The notes: generated from the sequence alone by a model not told the origin. A DNA stretch of 44,625 nucleotides from an uncultured Dorea sp. (GCA_947063855.1 CAMSTW010000023.1:1-44625); one strand, 5' to 3'; counted from the first letter of the stretch, positions 34,901 to 42,044 are shown. Program-made: numbers and translations.

Positions 34901-35399
34901 GCTCTTCCTTACCGCATGTAATCTGTGACTGTGAGCAATCTTCCGTGTGCGTATGGCCTTCGCTCTCTTCCTGTCCGCATACCAGAACGGAATCTGTCTG
35001 ATAACATCCGTCTGTATGTGTATGGCCCTCGCTCTCTTCCTGCCCGCATACCAGTGATCCGTCTTCTGTGTAACAGTCTTCTGTATGCGTGTGTCCGGCG
35101 TCTTCTTCCTCTGTGCAGACCAACGTAGTCTCCGTCTGATAACACGCATCGGTGTGAGTGTGCCCTGCCTGCTCCTGCAGTCCGCATGTCGTCTCGCTCG
35201 AATAGCACGCTTCACTATGCTGATGCTCATCCATTTTGCACTTCGCATTCCCGGTCATGGCCACGCCGTATTGTGTCAGAACTCCGATCACGCCGCCTAC
35301 CACCATGACTATCAGAAGTATCGCGGCTATACCGGTTCTCCTTCGCTTCTTCTGCCGACTCTTCATTTCATTCAAATACTCTCTTACAAGCTTCTGCAT
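28968..35399 (-). CDS. giant LPXTG-type adhesin with His/Cys repeats, CHAP-like and ricin domains
   Basis: This 2143-residue protein has a short basic N-terminus and membrane helix (about 20-45) rather than a standard signal. Six repeats of the type HTHT-x-x-C-x(6-10)-C fill residues 58-175, perhaps metal-binding. A CHAP-like domain (about 203-362) follows: the usual active-site W-C-A is YCDWDAAF (Cys244 shifted, Asp247 in its place) and the His is replaced by Gln319 (SQMGVV). An acidic linker and helical segment (365-500) lead to long beta-rich adhesin repeats with an SdrD_B-like part (about 1650-1770). A SpaA-type fold (about 1820-2070) is split by a ricin-type lectin (about 1903-2015). LPSAGG and a membrane helix end it. 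It is the largest gene in the operon, probably the pilus tip or cell-surface anchor. Confidence 0.88.
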   Translation of the reverse strand: MQKLVREYLNEMKSRQKKRRRTGIAAILLIVMVVGGVIGVLTQYGVAMTGNAKCKMDEHQHSEACYSSETTCGLQEQAGHTHTDACYQTETTLVCTEEEDAGHTHTEDCYTEDGSLVCGQEESEGHTHTDGCYQTDSVLVCGQEESEGHTHTEDCSQSQITCGKEEHTHTDQCYIDTEAGVEDASVWEAQYKDVDWKDAWGEDLVTAAQKQIGYKENADNYTVAEDGSRKGYTRYGQFVGDVYCDWDAAFVNFCIYYAGLEASGLFPDETDADKWFEEFRNINEQNEKYLSCLTEADGYTPEAGDLIFLKKEGEERTSQMGVVSSYNKEKDEIKVIEGNSRNEVRENEYHAGDTQIVRYLKITELEKAYKGVDKEAADTAETQDSEDAQPSGSAGETNQVKEEESKEEKPADEDGSEEDKLSEKEQRQVDEVIDLIDKIPSPEQIQEKMEALEDDEDGYEKYYIKLQKQVMKAFDAYEALSEAQQKKVTNAEKLLQMDWMKTEMLDDQAGDSVWNPMEPDEAYVNEIKVTSIATGAAPFDTEEGPGNDTTAEDEIVRTFDTVTYNFSVNMKSWDISKSYSEARVKMEFVLPLTEKEAVFDQTAMAWMDQTEGYKPKLTKEKRTIDGKEKECQVLTCYKWLLPSSGNQSVVPGDFGENVTINVRAMKNGEEFAPIISAAMEGGAWDDPCDKEDHKIDDEPAVEKKSVTAEKVEVTAAPRYNIHIEGNSSYKADFDFQGDEAWMNKYGDVAANADISTPVPGRIMKLGITLQLYNDNASKGLKGIELPTGDITFDLEVSSKYTINTPKEGSQYQQGQQIDTSNQYQPLLWSYGLNYWREYGVQNTDGRVLYDSLACSPHAPYSTGGEGNSCYESGSWKAVQDRDTGKISITVSDYEINPDRMPIINGDYSSGKYGPNEGCFSSGAIWIVQPFNTIEGTEHGEEPNYDVVNQYGQGAFATTVKDSNLKATTISGTKVEQGKGGFDQMVSSDDELVRTLELTLPGQLQNRIRYASATEPINKGAGVDDTRDGRDYAAVGSGLYLMGGFSYDAKREAENQLYLGTNLTKFYGSAIELENEWFPAFSGGATLDGKENDELKENIQIRYATKTDGKDWKDDDELLNTYEDDLVFYENLESIPEGKVCVGILYSFIGPGALADAADPYYVCYHKAKVKDNMDLAGKTYMLASTSRVWTKQMFVTNGKGLEDIPDWSEPNTKLNQFPASWHYTSANIDGSVWYRKETYKLDGSGINGDHNSDWAHWGDTLLIIGYKTKVSKYLMQKDNNGQDKKTFNLDADQRVVDYKLEPGTYYDQPGTFNNITTVTIVDTLPKYLKYKPGSSYFGGAYEQTSVNGGTQGKIEEDTGSDAKFPTPVLKEPEVTDNADGTQTLTWKLADVEIGTPMAPIYYSADVGAKGNPDEDVPVGTTNLENKVYITAPGDLRDAFTTGEKHSEAGIAVTRGSASSFGKYTKQKVVDEDGFIDYVVYYNNNAETGTSLTIMDTMPMNQENGSHFTGTYTFAQWKLDTTKCKVENLKIYYTFDTKYKNKTTKEVKREEIEGTGGYKGKGWEKADINQDGEIELPTKEHGATEAQPYPVAWAVIGTLDSGESVNIDLKILLDPGASDKDKEENNYFVNLLSSGDTTTTTETPTVRRTLEGLTWMDYNQDGLQDEPGMEKRISGVQVELLKLKEGSEPNLESSYENVYYPDTDKNNPDNRVMIETGKQISVRAKNGEDAVAYETGRYKFTDLPAGIYAVRFTNGSTSITQLNATSVDQGDDDTRDSDAVASRSKEGDLEKTIILNLEMPEAKDMNVSLYESKYHDSGFYPDTQMKIRKVGTDGKNLTGAIFTIQDSKGETISFTYDDEKGYTPYDEEGDASRKGKYYIALAENPYYVVGINGTQDGALPILQNRTGDSNQLFEVKESEDDSGQKLYSFLNVAASKWLDLDSGYLTNGAKIHVWSNDAPNDNQTWYVTDCGGGAYISPQTGKDAWSLDLNGATTQENQKIHLWERNDTPAQKWVLIPAGITADTQTDLSVDHTDGLTIHNLKPGNYTITEIKSPEGYSLLRDPVDFTLNTDSGVSVPNSNNGMASVETDTDGKKIVVKICNEELYELPSAGGMGIYWYMFGGVLLMSAAALMTYRNKRREVLRS

Positions 35400-35411
35400 C
35401 TTCTCACCTTC

Positions 35412-36254
35412 CTAGTGTATCATTCCTATACGGGCCTTCGGCCACGCCCTAAAAGCTGCTTTGCCGACGATCTGGCTCTCCTCTACACATCCGAGCGCCT
35501 TCATCCGGCTGTCTATGGATACGGCTCTGTTATCTCCCAGCACGAAGATCATTCCTTCCGGCACCTGGTACGGGAAGTCCTGGTCACATTTGCCCAGCTT
35601 CTTATCCGCCACATATGGTTCGTCGATCATCCTGCCGTTGACATATACATTGCCTTCCTGATCTATATCTATCTCATCTCCTGCGCTGCCTACGGCGCGT
35701 TTCAGAAGTATCTTCCCTCCATAGTAGAAGCCCACGATATCTCCCGCCTCGATCTCCTTCGTCTGCCGGAGGATTACGATCTCTCTGTCCTCCAGTGTGG
35801 GCGCCATACTGCTGCCGTTGACTTCCAGCAAGATCAGAAGTCTTGTCATCATCAGCGCTGTTATGGCGGCGGCTACGGTCAGGATTCCTGCTATATTAAG
35901 AAGAGATCTTCTGAACTCGTGTCTGGCCTCTTCCCTTGCAAGCTCCATCCTCAGATCGTTGATCGGAGGAATCTCTAACTTCTTATGCTCCTCTTTGCCG
36001 CTCTTCTCCGTCTCTTCACTGCATTCCGCAAGTCCGTCCCGTCCCGGATCATCTGCAGCAGGTTCCGAATCTTTCTTTCCGCTTCCTCCGGCAATGTCGG
36101 TTCTTACGGTTCCTTCCCTGTCTTCCCCGGCAATGTCGGCTCTTACGGTTCCTTCCCTGTCTTCCCCGGCAATGTCGGCTCTTACAGTTCCTTCCCTGTC
36201 TTCCCCGGCTTCTTTGCCTTCGTCTCTGCCACGCTCAACCTTCTCACTATCCAT
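35412..36254 (-). CDS. lepB: type I signal peptidase with repeat-rich N-terminus
   Basis: This 280-residue protein has Ser149 in NGSSMAPTL and Lys185 in LLKRAVG, with GDNRAVSIDSR as the C-terminal box, so it should be active and membrane-anchored by a helix near 118-140. The cytoplasmic N-terminus has three perfect or near-perfect copies of a 13-residue unit (EDREGTVRADIAG, residues 18-56), seen as a 39-bp DNA repeat. It lies 12 bases before the giant adhesin gene. A second, SipW-type peptidase ends the same operon. Confidence 0.92.
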   Translation of the reverse strand: MDSEKVERGRDEGKEAGEDREGTVRADIAGEDREGTVRADIAGEDREGTVRTDIAGGSGKKDSEPAADDPGRDGLAECSEETEKSGKEEHKKLEIPPINDLRMELAREEARHEFRRSLLNIAGILTVAAAITALMMTRLLILLEVNGSSMAPTLEDREIVILRQTKEIEAGDIVGFYYGGKILLKRAVGSAGDEIDIDQEGNVYVNGRMIDEPYVADKKLGKCDQDFPYQVPEGMIFVLGDNRAVSIDSRMKALGCVEESQIVGKAAFRAWPKARIGMIH

Positions 36255-36828
36255 GGAGTTTCTTTCTCCGGGTTACCGGCCTCCATCCTGCCTCATACGG
36301 AATCCGCTGTCCGTGTACCTGTCTTCTGTCAGATATCGTAAATGTCCCCGGGGTCTTTCTCTCTTCCGGTACTGCCAGCCGCTCCGGCGGCTCTGCCTGC
36401 ACCGGTATCTCCGACTCCCCCGGAAGCGCCGGATATCCAGATCCCGACGGGCTGTCTGATACATTTCCGCTAATCCGCTTAACATTCATCAGATACTGTT
36501 CTGCGCATCTCTGCGCCGCCTCGAAGATCCCGTTCAGCCTAAGCGCCGCTTCTGCGATGGATCCGGCTTCTTCTAATTCGATTACCCTCGACGTCTGTAT
36601 CTTCTCAACCTCCGCCTTAAGCTCTGCAATCTTCGCATCCTTCTGGTTCAGGCGTTCGTCCTTGATGTCAAGCTTCTTCTTAAGGCGTTCGTAGCCTTCC
36701 TGTAAATCCTCTAATTCCGTCCTTGTCTCGCCCAGTTCTTTCTCAAGCCTCTCTGTCTCCTCACATTGTGCAAGGAGCATCTGCAGGAGATCCCTTCGTT
36801 TTAACCTGCGTAACTCTTTGTTCCCCAT
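36247..36828 (-). CDS. coiled-coil protein at the head of the pilus operon
   Basis: The product has 193 residues. The N-terminal 95 form a long coiled coil (EETERLEKELGETRTELEDL and following heptads), then a helical segment with SIAEAALRLNGIFEAAQRCAEQ that is often seen in DivIVA-like or ATPase-adaptor coiled-coil proteins, and a Pro/Ser-rich, basic tail. No membrane segment is visible, so it should be cytoplasmic. It overlaps the signal peptidase gene by eight bases. Its role may be to organise or regulate the machinery. The family is not certain. Confidence 0.65.
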   Translation of the reverse strand: MGNKELRRLKRRDLLQMLLAQCEETERLEKELGETRTELEDLQEGYERLKKKLDIKDERLNQKDAKIAELKAEVEKIQTSRVIELEEAGSIAEAALRLNGIFEAAQRCAEQYLMNVKRISGNVSDSPSGSGYPALPGESEIPVQAEPPERLAVPEERKTPGTFTISDRRQVHGQRIPYEAGWRPVTRRKKLHG

Positions 36829-36832
36829 ATTG

Positions 36833-37288
36833 TCACTCCTTGATCTTATTCTCTTCCAGCACGTGGTCGATCATCTTCATCAATTCCAGTGCGGAGCGGA
36901 AGTTCACGGTCTCATTCTCCTCGATCCATGTGACCTTCCCCTGCCAGCTGCTGTGCTGCCTGTGTTGTACCCGTATGATAAATGTTCCAAGATCGCCTTG
37001 TTGTCCTAATAATGTCTTATCATCCATAACCTTGACCATCTCTTCCTTTTTTCTATATGAATAGGATCTCCCGTCAAACTCTCTGTCGTTGGTGGTCATC
37101 TGCGGATACCCCAAATCATTAAATAGATTCTCTGCGATACGAATCACTTCTTCGAAGCAGGCAACCGGAATCGCCTCTTCTGAATATGCGTGATATACTC
37201 TGCCCTGGATGCCTCGTGTGTCTTTGCCGTCAATGGCCAAGACAATACTGTTGGATATTCCTGTGTATATTGATAATTGTTCTTTCAT
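36833..37288 (-). CDS. protein of unknown function, first gene of the pilus operon
   Basis: The product is 151 residues, without signal peptide or membrane helix. The start MKEQLSIYTGISNSIVLAID and the end NFRSALELMKMIDHVLEENK are protein-like, and a segment EVIRIAENLFNDLGYPQMTT lies in the middle. It ends four bases before the coiled-coil gene, so the two are likely translated together. I do not recognise the family; a regulatory or adaptor role is possible given the position. Confidence 0.6.
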   Translation of the reverse strand: MKEQLSIYTGISNSIVLAIDGKDTRGIQGRVYHAYSEEAIPVACFEEVIRIAENLFNDLGYPQMTTNDREFDGRSYSYRKKEEMVKVMDDKTLLGQQGDLGTFIIRVQHRQHSSWQGKVTWIEENETVNFRSALELMKMIDHVLEENKIKE

Positions 37289-37626
37289 GTTCTGATATCC
37301 CTTTCACATACCCTGCCGGGTCGTCTGCCTGTCGGATCGCCTGCCTGCCGGGTCGCCGCAAGCCGTCAAGTACGGCCTTCGTATGACAGGCTGGCCGGAT
37401 CGGGACGCTTGAGCGCATACTATGGTAGAGTTTTTCATCTTCTGGAAATAGTTTAGCAAATGAGGGCGTACCGTTTAGCATACCTTTTGGGGTAATTTTG
37501 ACCTTTTTTTAATTATTTTCGGTTAAAAGTGTGTTTTTGGACGCAAAAAAAGAAGCCCTTGGGGGTGGACTTCCTTTTTTCTGCCGTAGGTATGCTCAGG
37601 CGGTGACGGTATGGTGTTGTCGCAGG
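37289..37626. other. promoter region of the surface operon with terminator-like hairpin
   Basis: No gene is supported; an 83-codon minus-strand frame (37230-37481) overlaps the next gene and lacks support. Repeats of CTGCCGGGTCG-type words occur at 37314-37363. A hairpin at 37545-37580 (GAAG..CC / GG..CTTC) flanked by an A-run and a T-run can act as a terminator in either direction. I could not place a clear -35/-10 for the operon. Confidence 0.4.
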
Positions 37627-37663
37627 TTTGCAATGCCCTTGGACGGGCTTCTCCCATTTCTAC
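37627..37663 (-). CRISPR. single CRISPR-like repeat A with leader-like flank
   Basis: One copy of the 37-bp repeat found three times at 39725-39905, with several differences. It is directly followed on its right by the same leader-like flank (37664-37797) as the other copies. Confidence 0.5.
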
Positions 37664-37797
37664 GGTACCCACTGGGAAGCCTTTGTTTATAAGGCTTCCC
37701 GACTCCATTTTTGTAAGTAATTCACAGAATATTCTAACATTTTATTTTTTTCGCCTGTTTTTTTGGCTCGTTACTTTCTTCTTCTACTTTTCTTCTT
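37664..37797. repeat. leader-like repeat element R1, copy 1
   Basis: About 130 bp, nearly identical to 39906-40027 and 43649-43770. It contains a hairpin (GGGAAGCC / GGCTTCCC) and an AT-rich stretch ending at TTTTTTTGGCTCGTTAC. In each case it ends close to the 3' end of an Rpn-family gene or fragment. Confidence 0.8.
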
Positions 37798-37815
37798 CGC
37801 ACTTCTGTTTTCAAT

Positions 37816-38322
37816 TTACTGCACAAGCTGTTTCCTATGCCACTCCAAACAGGCTACAGCTGTTTCCAAGGAGAAGCCAATCCTTTCCTGCAGCTTTTTC
37901 AATATTGCTGCATCATCCAGACCAAATTCCCATCCCATTTCTATAATTTCTTCTGCTCTTCCTTCAGCTCTTCCCTCCGCTCTTCCTCGCGCTCTTCCTT
38001 CACGGATCAGTTTCTCAGATTCTGTCTCAATCACTGCCCCGCCCATTATATTCACCAGCCTTTCTTCGTTTTTGTTTCCGTTTGTGATGTGGGTAATGAT
38101 AGTATTTACAAATCCCATGAGATCCACCACTTCGATATCTGATAATTCTCCTCCTTTATGCAGCCAAAGTATCTGATCCCTGATGTATTCCAGATCCTTT
38201 ACCGCATTTTCTATACTGTGTCCGGACGAGATATCCTTTTCGTACTTTGCAATATAAAAAGGAATATATGGAAATAATCTCTTCTCAATAATGTCTTCCT
38301 TCGTAAAAGCTTCCAGAATCAC
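37816..38322 (-). pseudogene. Rpn/PD-(D/E)XK transposase family, type A, 3' part
   Basis: This is the C-terminal half (168 codons) of a gene like the complete copy at 38459-39388, with differences of only a few residues. It lacks the start and the nuclease core. Its 5' end joins, at GATTCTGGAAG, a 125-bp piece of the type B gene (38323-38445). The junction sits at a short shared word, so recombination is likely. Confidence 0.85.
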
Positions 38323-38445
38323 AACTTCTTCACCTGCATCTCCATGTTAATCTGCATTCCGTTCCATAGACGTACCCGTACATCCAAAATGCCGAGCTTA
38401 TCATCTCCATATTCACGGCGAAGATGCGTGGGGAGAAGTTCAGTT
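38323..38445 (-). pseudogene. Rpn-family type B fragment
   Basis: Almost identical to 41497-41620 (type B residues about 80-120, with DDKLGILDVRVRLWNG). It is sandwiched between two type A sequences and ends in frame-breaking junctions. Confidence 0.85.
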
Positions 38446-38458
38446 TCTACTTTTCAAT

Positions 38459-39388
38459 TTACTGCACCAGCTGCTTCCTATGCTCCTCCAAACAAGCGGC
38501 GGCTGTTTCCAGGGAGAAGCCAATCCTTTCCTGCAGCTTTTTCAATATTGCTGCATCATCCAATCCAAACTCCCATCCCATTTCTATAATTTCTTCCGCT
38601 CTTCCTTCAGTTCTTCCCTCCGCTCTTCCCCGCACTCTTCCCTCCACTCTTCCTTTACGGATTAGTTTCTCAGATTCTGTCTCAATCACTGTCCCGCCCA
38701 TTATATTCACCAGCCTTTCTTCGTTTTTATTTCCGTTTGTGATGTGGGTAATGATGGTATTTACAAATCCCATAAGATCCACTACTTCAATATCTGATAA
38801 TTCTCCTCCTTTATGCAGCCAAAGTATCTGATCCCTGAAGTATTCCAGGTCCTTTACCACATTTTCTATACTGTGTCCGGACGAAATATCCTTTTCGTAC
38901 CTTGCAATATAAAAAGGAATATATGGAAATAATCTCTTCTCAATAATGTCTTCCTTCGTAAAAGCTTCCAGAATCACATTTTCCGACTCATATTCCACTT
39001 TCTGCCCATCTGGAAATATATATGTAATCACTGTTATCCTTGGCGTGTTATCCGTCCTCTTAATATAGATTATTGCAAATCTTGGCATGGGAATAACTGC
39101 ATGACCAATATCCCATGCGGCAAATTGCCGGGCTACAATAAATACATACTCTGCAATTCTAATCGCCATCGAATTGTCGTCATAACTCTGACACTCTAAA
39201 AGATAGACCTCATCTCCAACCTTAATTACAAAATCCGAAATCTGTTCCTCAATATCTTTTCTCCCGTCTGTAGTCTCGCTTTCCGTCAGATACCCCTCCG
39301 AAGGCAATGTTTCTATCTTCACGTCCATCGGATAATCCTTTCCAAAGGTTTCATTGATCACAGAAATGAATAGTCTTTTGTGCTTCAT
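38459..39388 (-). CDS. Rpn-family PD-(D/E)XK nuclease/putative transposase, type A
   Basis: This 309-residue protein is the complete type A copy. The nuclease core has ISDFVIKVGDEVYLLECQSY, with Asp, Glu and Gln (D..ECQ) as the active-site pattern of this family. The rest is largely helical, with a basic, Arg/Gly/Glu-rich repeat (about 255-272) before a C-terminal region (GFSLETAAACLEEH). Rpn proteins of E. coli promote recombination and cut DNA in vitro; many copies per genome are typical. The ribosome binding site is weak. Confidence 0.87.
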   Translation of the reverse strand: MKHKRLFISVINETFGKDYPMDVKIETLPSEGYLTESETTDGRKDIEEQISDFVIKVGDEVYLLECQSYDDNSMAIRIAEYVFIVARQFAAWDIGHAVIPMPRFAIIYIKRTDNTPRITVITYIFPDGQKVEYESENVILEAFTKEDIIEKRLFPYIPFYIARYEKDISSGHSIENVVKDLEYFRDQILWLHKGGELSDIEVVDLMGFVNTIITHITNGNKNEERLVNIMGGTVIETESEKLIRKGRVEGRVRGRAEGRTEGRAEEIIEMGWEFGLDDAAILKKLQERIGFSLETAAACLEEHRKQLVQ

Positions 39389-39724
39389 TTCATTTTCATT
39401 GTCTTAAACACATTATCGTAATCAGGCGTCTTTTTCTGCATATTCCTTTCTATCCTTTCACAGATATCTTCTCTTATCAAAGAAGCAGATATCTTAATCT
39501 TATTATACTGTTAATTTCTGTTTCTAACAACCAGAAAAATTCTGGTCAACCAAATAACTGAACTTGTAACGGTTCCGCATTATCATATTGTATTTCGGGT
39601 AACTCTCCGGCGGATTGCCGGTCAGAACGTAAAAACGAATGTCTCTTAGAATTCTTTGTTTGAAGTATATATAGCGCTTTATGAATTAGTGCGCAATCCC
39701 CAAATTTGTTTTCGAGGATTGCAT
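39389..39724. other. gene-free interval with repeat R2
   Basis: No gene is supported. Positions 39594-39658 match 41987-42049 (TCGGGTAACTCTCCGGCGGA and following), called R2. It ends before the CRISPR-like array. A frame over the array (39546-39950) is a repeat artefact. Confidence 0.5.
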
Positions 39725-39905
39725 GTGCCAATGCCCTTTGGCGATCCTCTCTCATTTCTACCGTACTACTGAAAACGCAAAGATTATCCTTATCCTGTGT
39801 CAATGCCCTCTGTCGGGCTTCTCTCATTCTACAGGATTTGAAAATGAAAAAAGAAGTTGAAAGGAAGTGTGTCAATGCCCTCTGTCGGGCTTCTCTCATT
39901 TCTAC
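39725..39905 (-). CRISPR. small CRISPR-like array: three repeats, two spacers
   Basis: Repeats lie at 39725-39761, 39797-39832 and 39869-39905 (37, 36 and 37 bp); spacers of 35 and 36 bp differ from each other and from the flanks. The repeat read on the minus strand starts GTAGAAATGAGAG, has a short palindrome (GCCC..GGGC) and ends ATTGACAC, close to the AUUGAAAC handle of type I and III systems. The left repeat is the most degenerate, as expected for the leader-distal end, and the AT-rich R1 element lies on the right. No cas gene is in the window. A repeated non-CRISPR element remains possible. Confidence 0.6.
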
Positions 39906-40027
39906 GGTACCCTCTGGGAAGCCTCTGTTTATAAGGCTTCCCGGCTCCATTTTTGTAAGTAATTCACAGAATATTCTGATATTTTACTTTTTTCGCCTGT
40001 TTTTTTGGCTCGTCACTTTCTTCTTCT
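39906..40027. repeat. leader-like repeat element R1, copy 2
   Basis: Adjoins the array directly on its right. It matches 37664-37797 and 43649-43770 with a few changes. Confidence 0.8.
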
Positions 40028-40077
40028 GGTTTATTACTCCACACCAATAGTTTTACTTACCGTTCCTATTTCTTCAT

Positions 40078-40849
40078 CTATCTTCGTTTATTCCACAATG
40101 CTAAAATTTCCTGTACCTCCTCTTTAGATACATTACATTGACATGCAATCTCCTCATCCGGGATACTTCGCCCGTGTAAGCCAAATACACTGACGGCCAG
40201 CTTAACTCCTTCTGCTCTTCCTCTCTTTTCCGCGCTATAAATCTGACTATTATAATCCCTCAAAGTCTTTTCCCTTGCTTCGTACTCCGGCCGTTTCTTC
40301 TCATCTGCACTTAATCTCTTTAATGCTTCATAGGCTTCGCCTATATGTTCGTCTGTCTGTGCCATATCTTCGAACTCCTTTCGGCTCTTCCGATAAAGAA
40401 ACGCATCCATTTCACAATGTCCTCCCCTGCCTGTATCTCTTCCGGCGGTTTCTTAAACTCCAGAATCTGCAGTTCCATCTTGTCACTATAAGTCTCTCCG
40501 CCCTCATCATCCCAGAAGTGCACCGTCTGATAACATCTTTTATCCTCCGGGAAGAGGATGAAATCCAGGATGCTGACCTGAATGCACTTTATAGACGTAC
40601 CCTTACATCCAGAATACCGAGCTTGTCATCCGCGTATTCACGGTGCAGATGCGTGGGAAGAAGTTCTGTCTCTTCGATCTCTTCAGGATTCACCCGCATC
40701 ACGGCGGCACAAAATCCTTTCCTCACGATTGGATTTTCCATTAGCCCGGTGAAGCATACATCATTTGTCGGATGCATGATGAAGTCGTCCTGCTGATGTT
40801 CTTCATTTACATTGGATAGAGTTTTCGCCTGTTTTTTTTGGCTCGTCAC
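40078..40849 (-). pseudogene. degenerate Rpn-family type B gene
   Basis: Pieces at 40589-40849 (N-terminal, DFIMHPTNDVCFTGLMENP), 40341-40590 (middle, ILFPEDKRCYQTVHFWDDEGG) and 40078-40410 (C-terminal, EEVQEILALWNKRR) fit the type B gene but lie in different frames. About 50 codons that include the WNGMQINMEM strand of the nuclease core are deleted and frameshifts follow. It cannot make an active protein. Confidence 0.82.
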
Positions 40850-40858
40850 TTTCTACAT
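40823..40858. repeat. R1 element end, copy 4 (short)
   Basis: Only the last 35 bases of R1 (CGCCTGTTTTTTTTGGCTCG and surroundings) are present, between the two type B genes. Confidence 0.7.
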
Positions 40859-40917
40859 CTGATTCACAATTTCACACTTTACGGCACAAGCCGTTTCCTA
40901 TGCTGTTTCAAATATGT

Positions 40918-41823
40918 CTATATTGCCAGAATCTCCCGTACTCTTTCTACGGATGTACCACACTGGGATGCAATTTCTCCATCTGGCAATCCCCGATCAT
41001 GTAACCGAATTACTTCTACTGCTAACCTGATTCCTCGCTTTTCTGCGCTGTTAATCTGACTATTATAATCCCTCAAAGCCTTTTCCCTTGCTTCGTACTC
41101 CAGCCGTTTCTTTTCATCCGCGCTCAATCTCTTTAATGCTTCATATGCTTCTCCCACATATCGATCTGTCTGCGCCATATCCTCAAACTCCTTTCGGCTC
41201 TTCCCATTAAAGAAACGCATCCACTTCAGGATATCCTCTCCTGTCCGGATTTCTCCCTGAATTTTCTTGAGCTCCAGAATCTGCAGTTCCATCTTATCAC
41301 TATAGAGTTTTCCACCCTCATCATCCCGGAAATGCACCGTACGGTAACACCTTTTATCCTCCGGAAAAAGGACAAAATCCAGGATGCTGACCTGGATGCA
41401 CCTTTTCAGCTTCTCGTATGACTCTCCCGTTCTCAGCTGTCCTGCAAACATCTTGCTTAGATAAAATAATGTGCGCTCATTCCAGAAATCAAACTTCTTC
41501 ACCTGCATCTCCATGTTAATCTGCATTCCGTTCCATAGACGTACCCGTACATCCAAAATGCCGAGCTTATCATCTCCATATTCACGGCAAAGATGCGTGG
41601 GGAGAAGTTCAGTTTCTACAATCTCTTCCGGCTTCACCCGCATCACAGCGGCACAGAAGCCTTTCCGTACAACAGGGTTCTCCATCAGACCGGCAAAACA
41701 TACGTCATTCGTCGGATGCATGATAAAGTCGTCCTGCTGATGCACTTCATTTACATCGGATTGGGAATTGACAGAGGTGTCTTCCATCTGCGTTTCTTTT
41801 GGTGCTTTAATTCTGGTTTTCAT
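40918..41823 (-). CDS. Rpn-family PD-(D/E)XK nuclease/putative transposase, type B
   Basis: The ATG at 41823 follows AAAGGAGAC, giving 301 residues; an upstream start adds ten. N-terminal region: DFIMHPTNDVCFAGLMENPV. The nuclease core has LGILDVRVRLWNGMQINMEM, with Asp and the NMEMQ word as active-site candidates, then helices with SYEKLKRCIQVSILDFVLFP and a C-terminal small helix-turn-helix-like segment (LPDGEIASQCGTSVERVREI). This family is usually annotated as Rpn family recombination-promoting nuclease or putative transposase. It is the only complete type B copy here. Confidence 0.87.
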   Translation of the reverse strand: MKTRIKAPKETQMEDTSVNSQSDVNEVHQQDDFIMHPTNDVCFAGLMENPVVRKGFCAAVMRVKPEEIVETELLPTHLCREYGDDKLGILDVRVRLWNGMQINMEMQVKKFDFWNERTLFYLSKMFAGQLRTGESYEKLKRCIQVSILDFVLFPEDKRCYRTVHFRDDEGGKLYSDKMELQILELKKIQGEIRTGEDILKWMRFFNGKSRKEFEDMAQTDRYVGEAYEALKRLSADEKKRLEYEAREKALRDYNSQINSAEKRGIRLAVEVIRLHDRGLPDGEIASQCGTSVERVREILAI

Positions 41824-42044
41824 AAAAAGTCTCCTTTCTTCTGCACAACTCACAGAATCAGATTAAGAAGACCTTTCTTGCTGCTTGTAACCATAATACC
41901 ATGAAACGGATTCCCGTAAAAGGCGGATTTGTAAAAAATCTTCCTATTATTGATTCTGAAATACTCTGCGTTGTTAAAAATAAATCTCGGGTAACTCTCC
42001 GGCGGAACGTCGGTCAGAATGCAAAAGACGAATGTCTCTTAGAA

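Noticed and set aside
37230-37481. 83-codon minus-strand ORF at the head of the surface operon
   Set aside because: Overlaps the unknown first gene by 59 bases and has repetitive, Arg/Pro-rich sequence without family resemblance; no other support.
39546-39950. 134-codon minus-strand ORF over the array
   Set aside because: It is made of CRISPR-like repeats, spacers and R1; the repeated peptide MREARQRALT comes from the repeat DNA.
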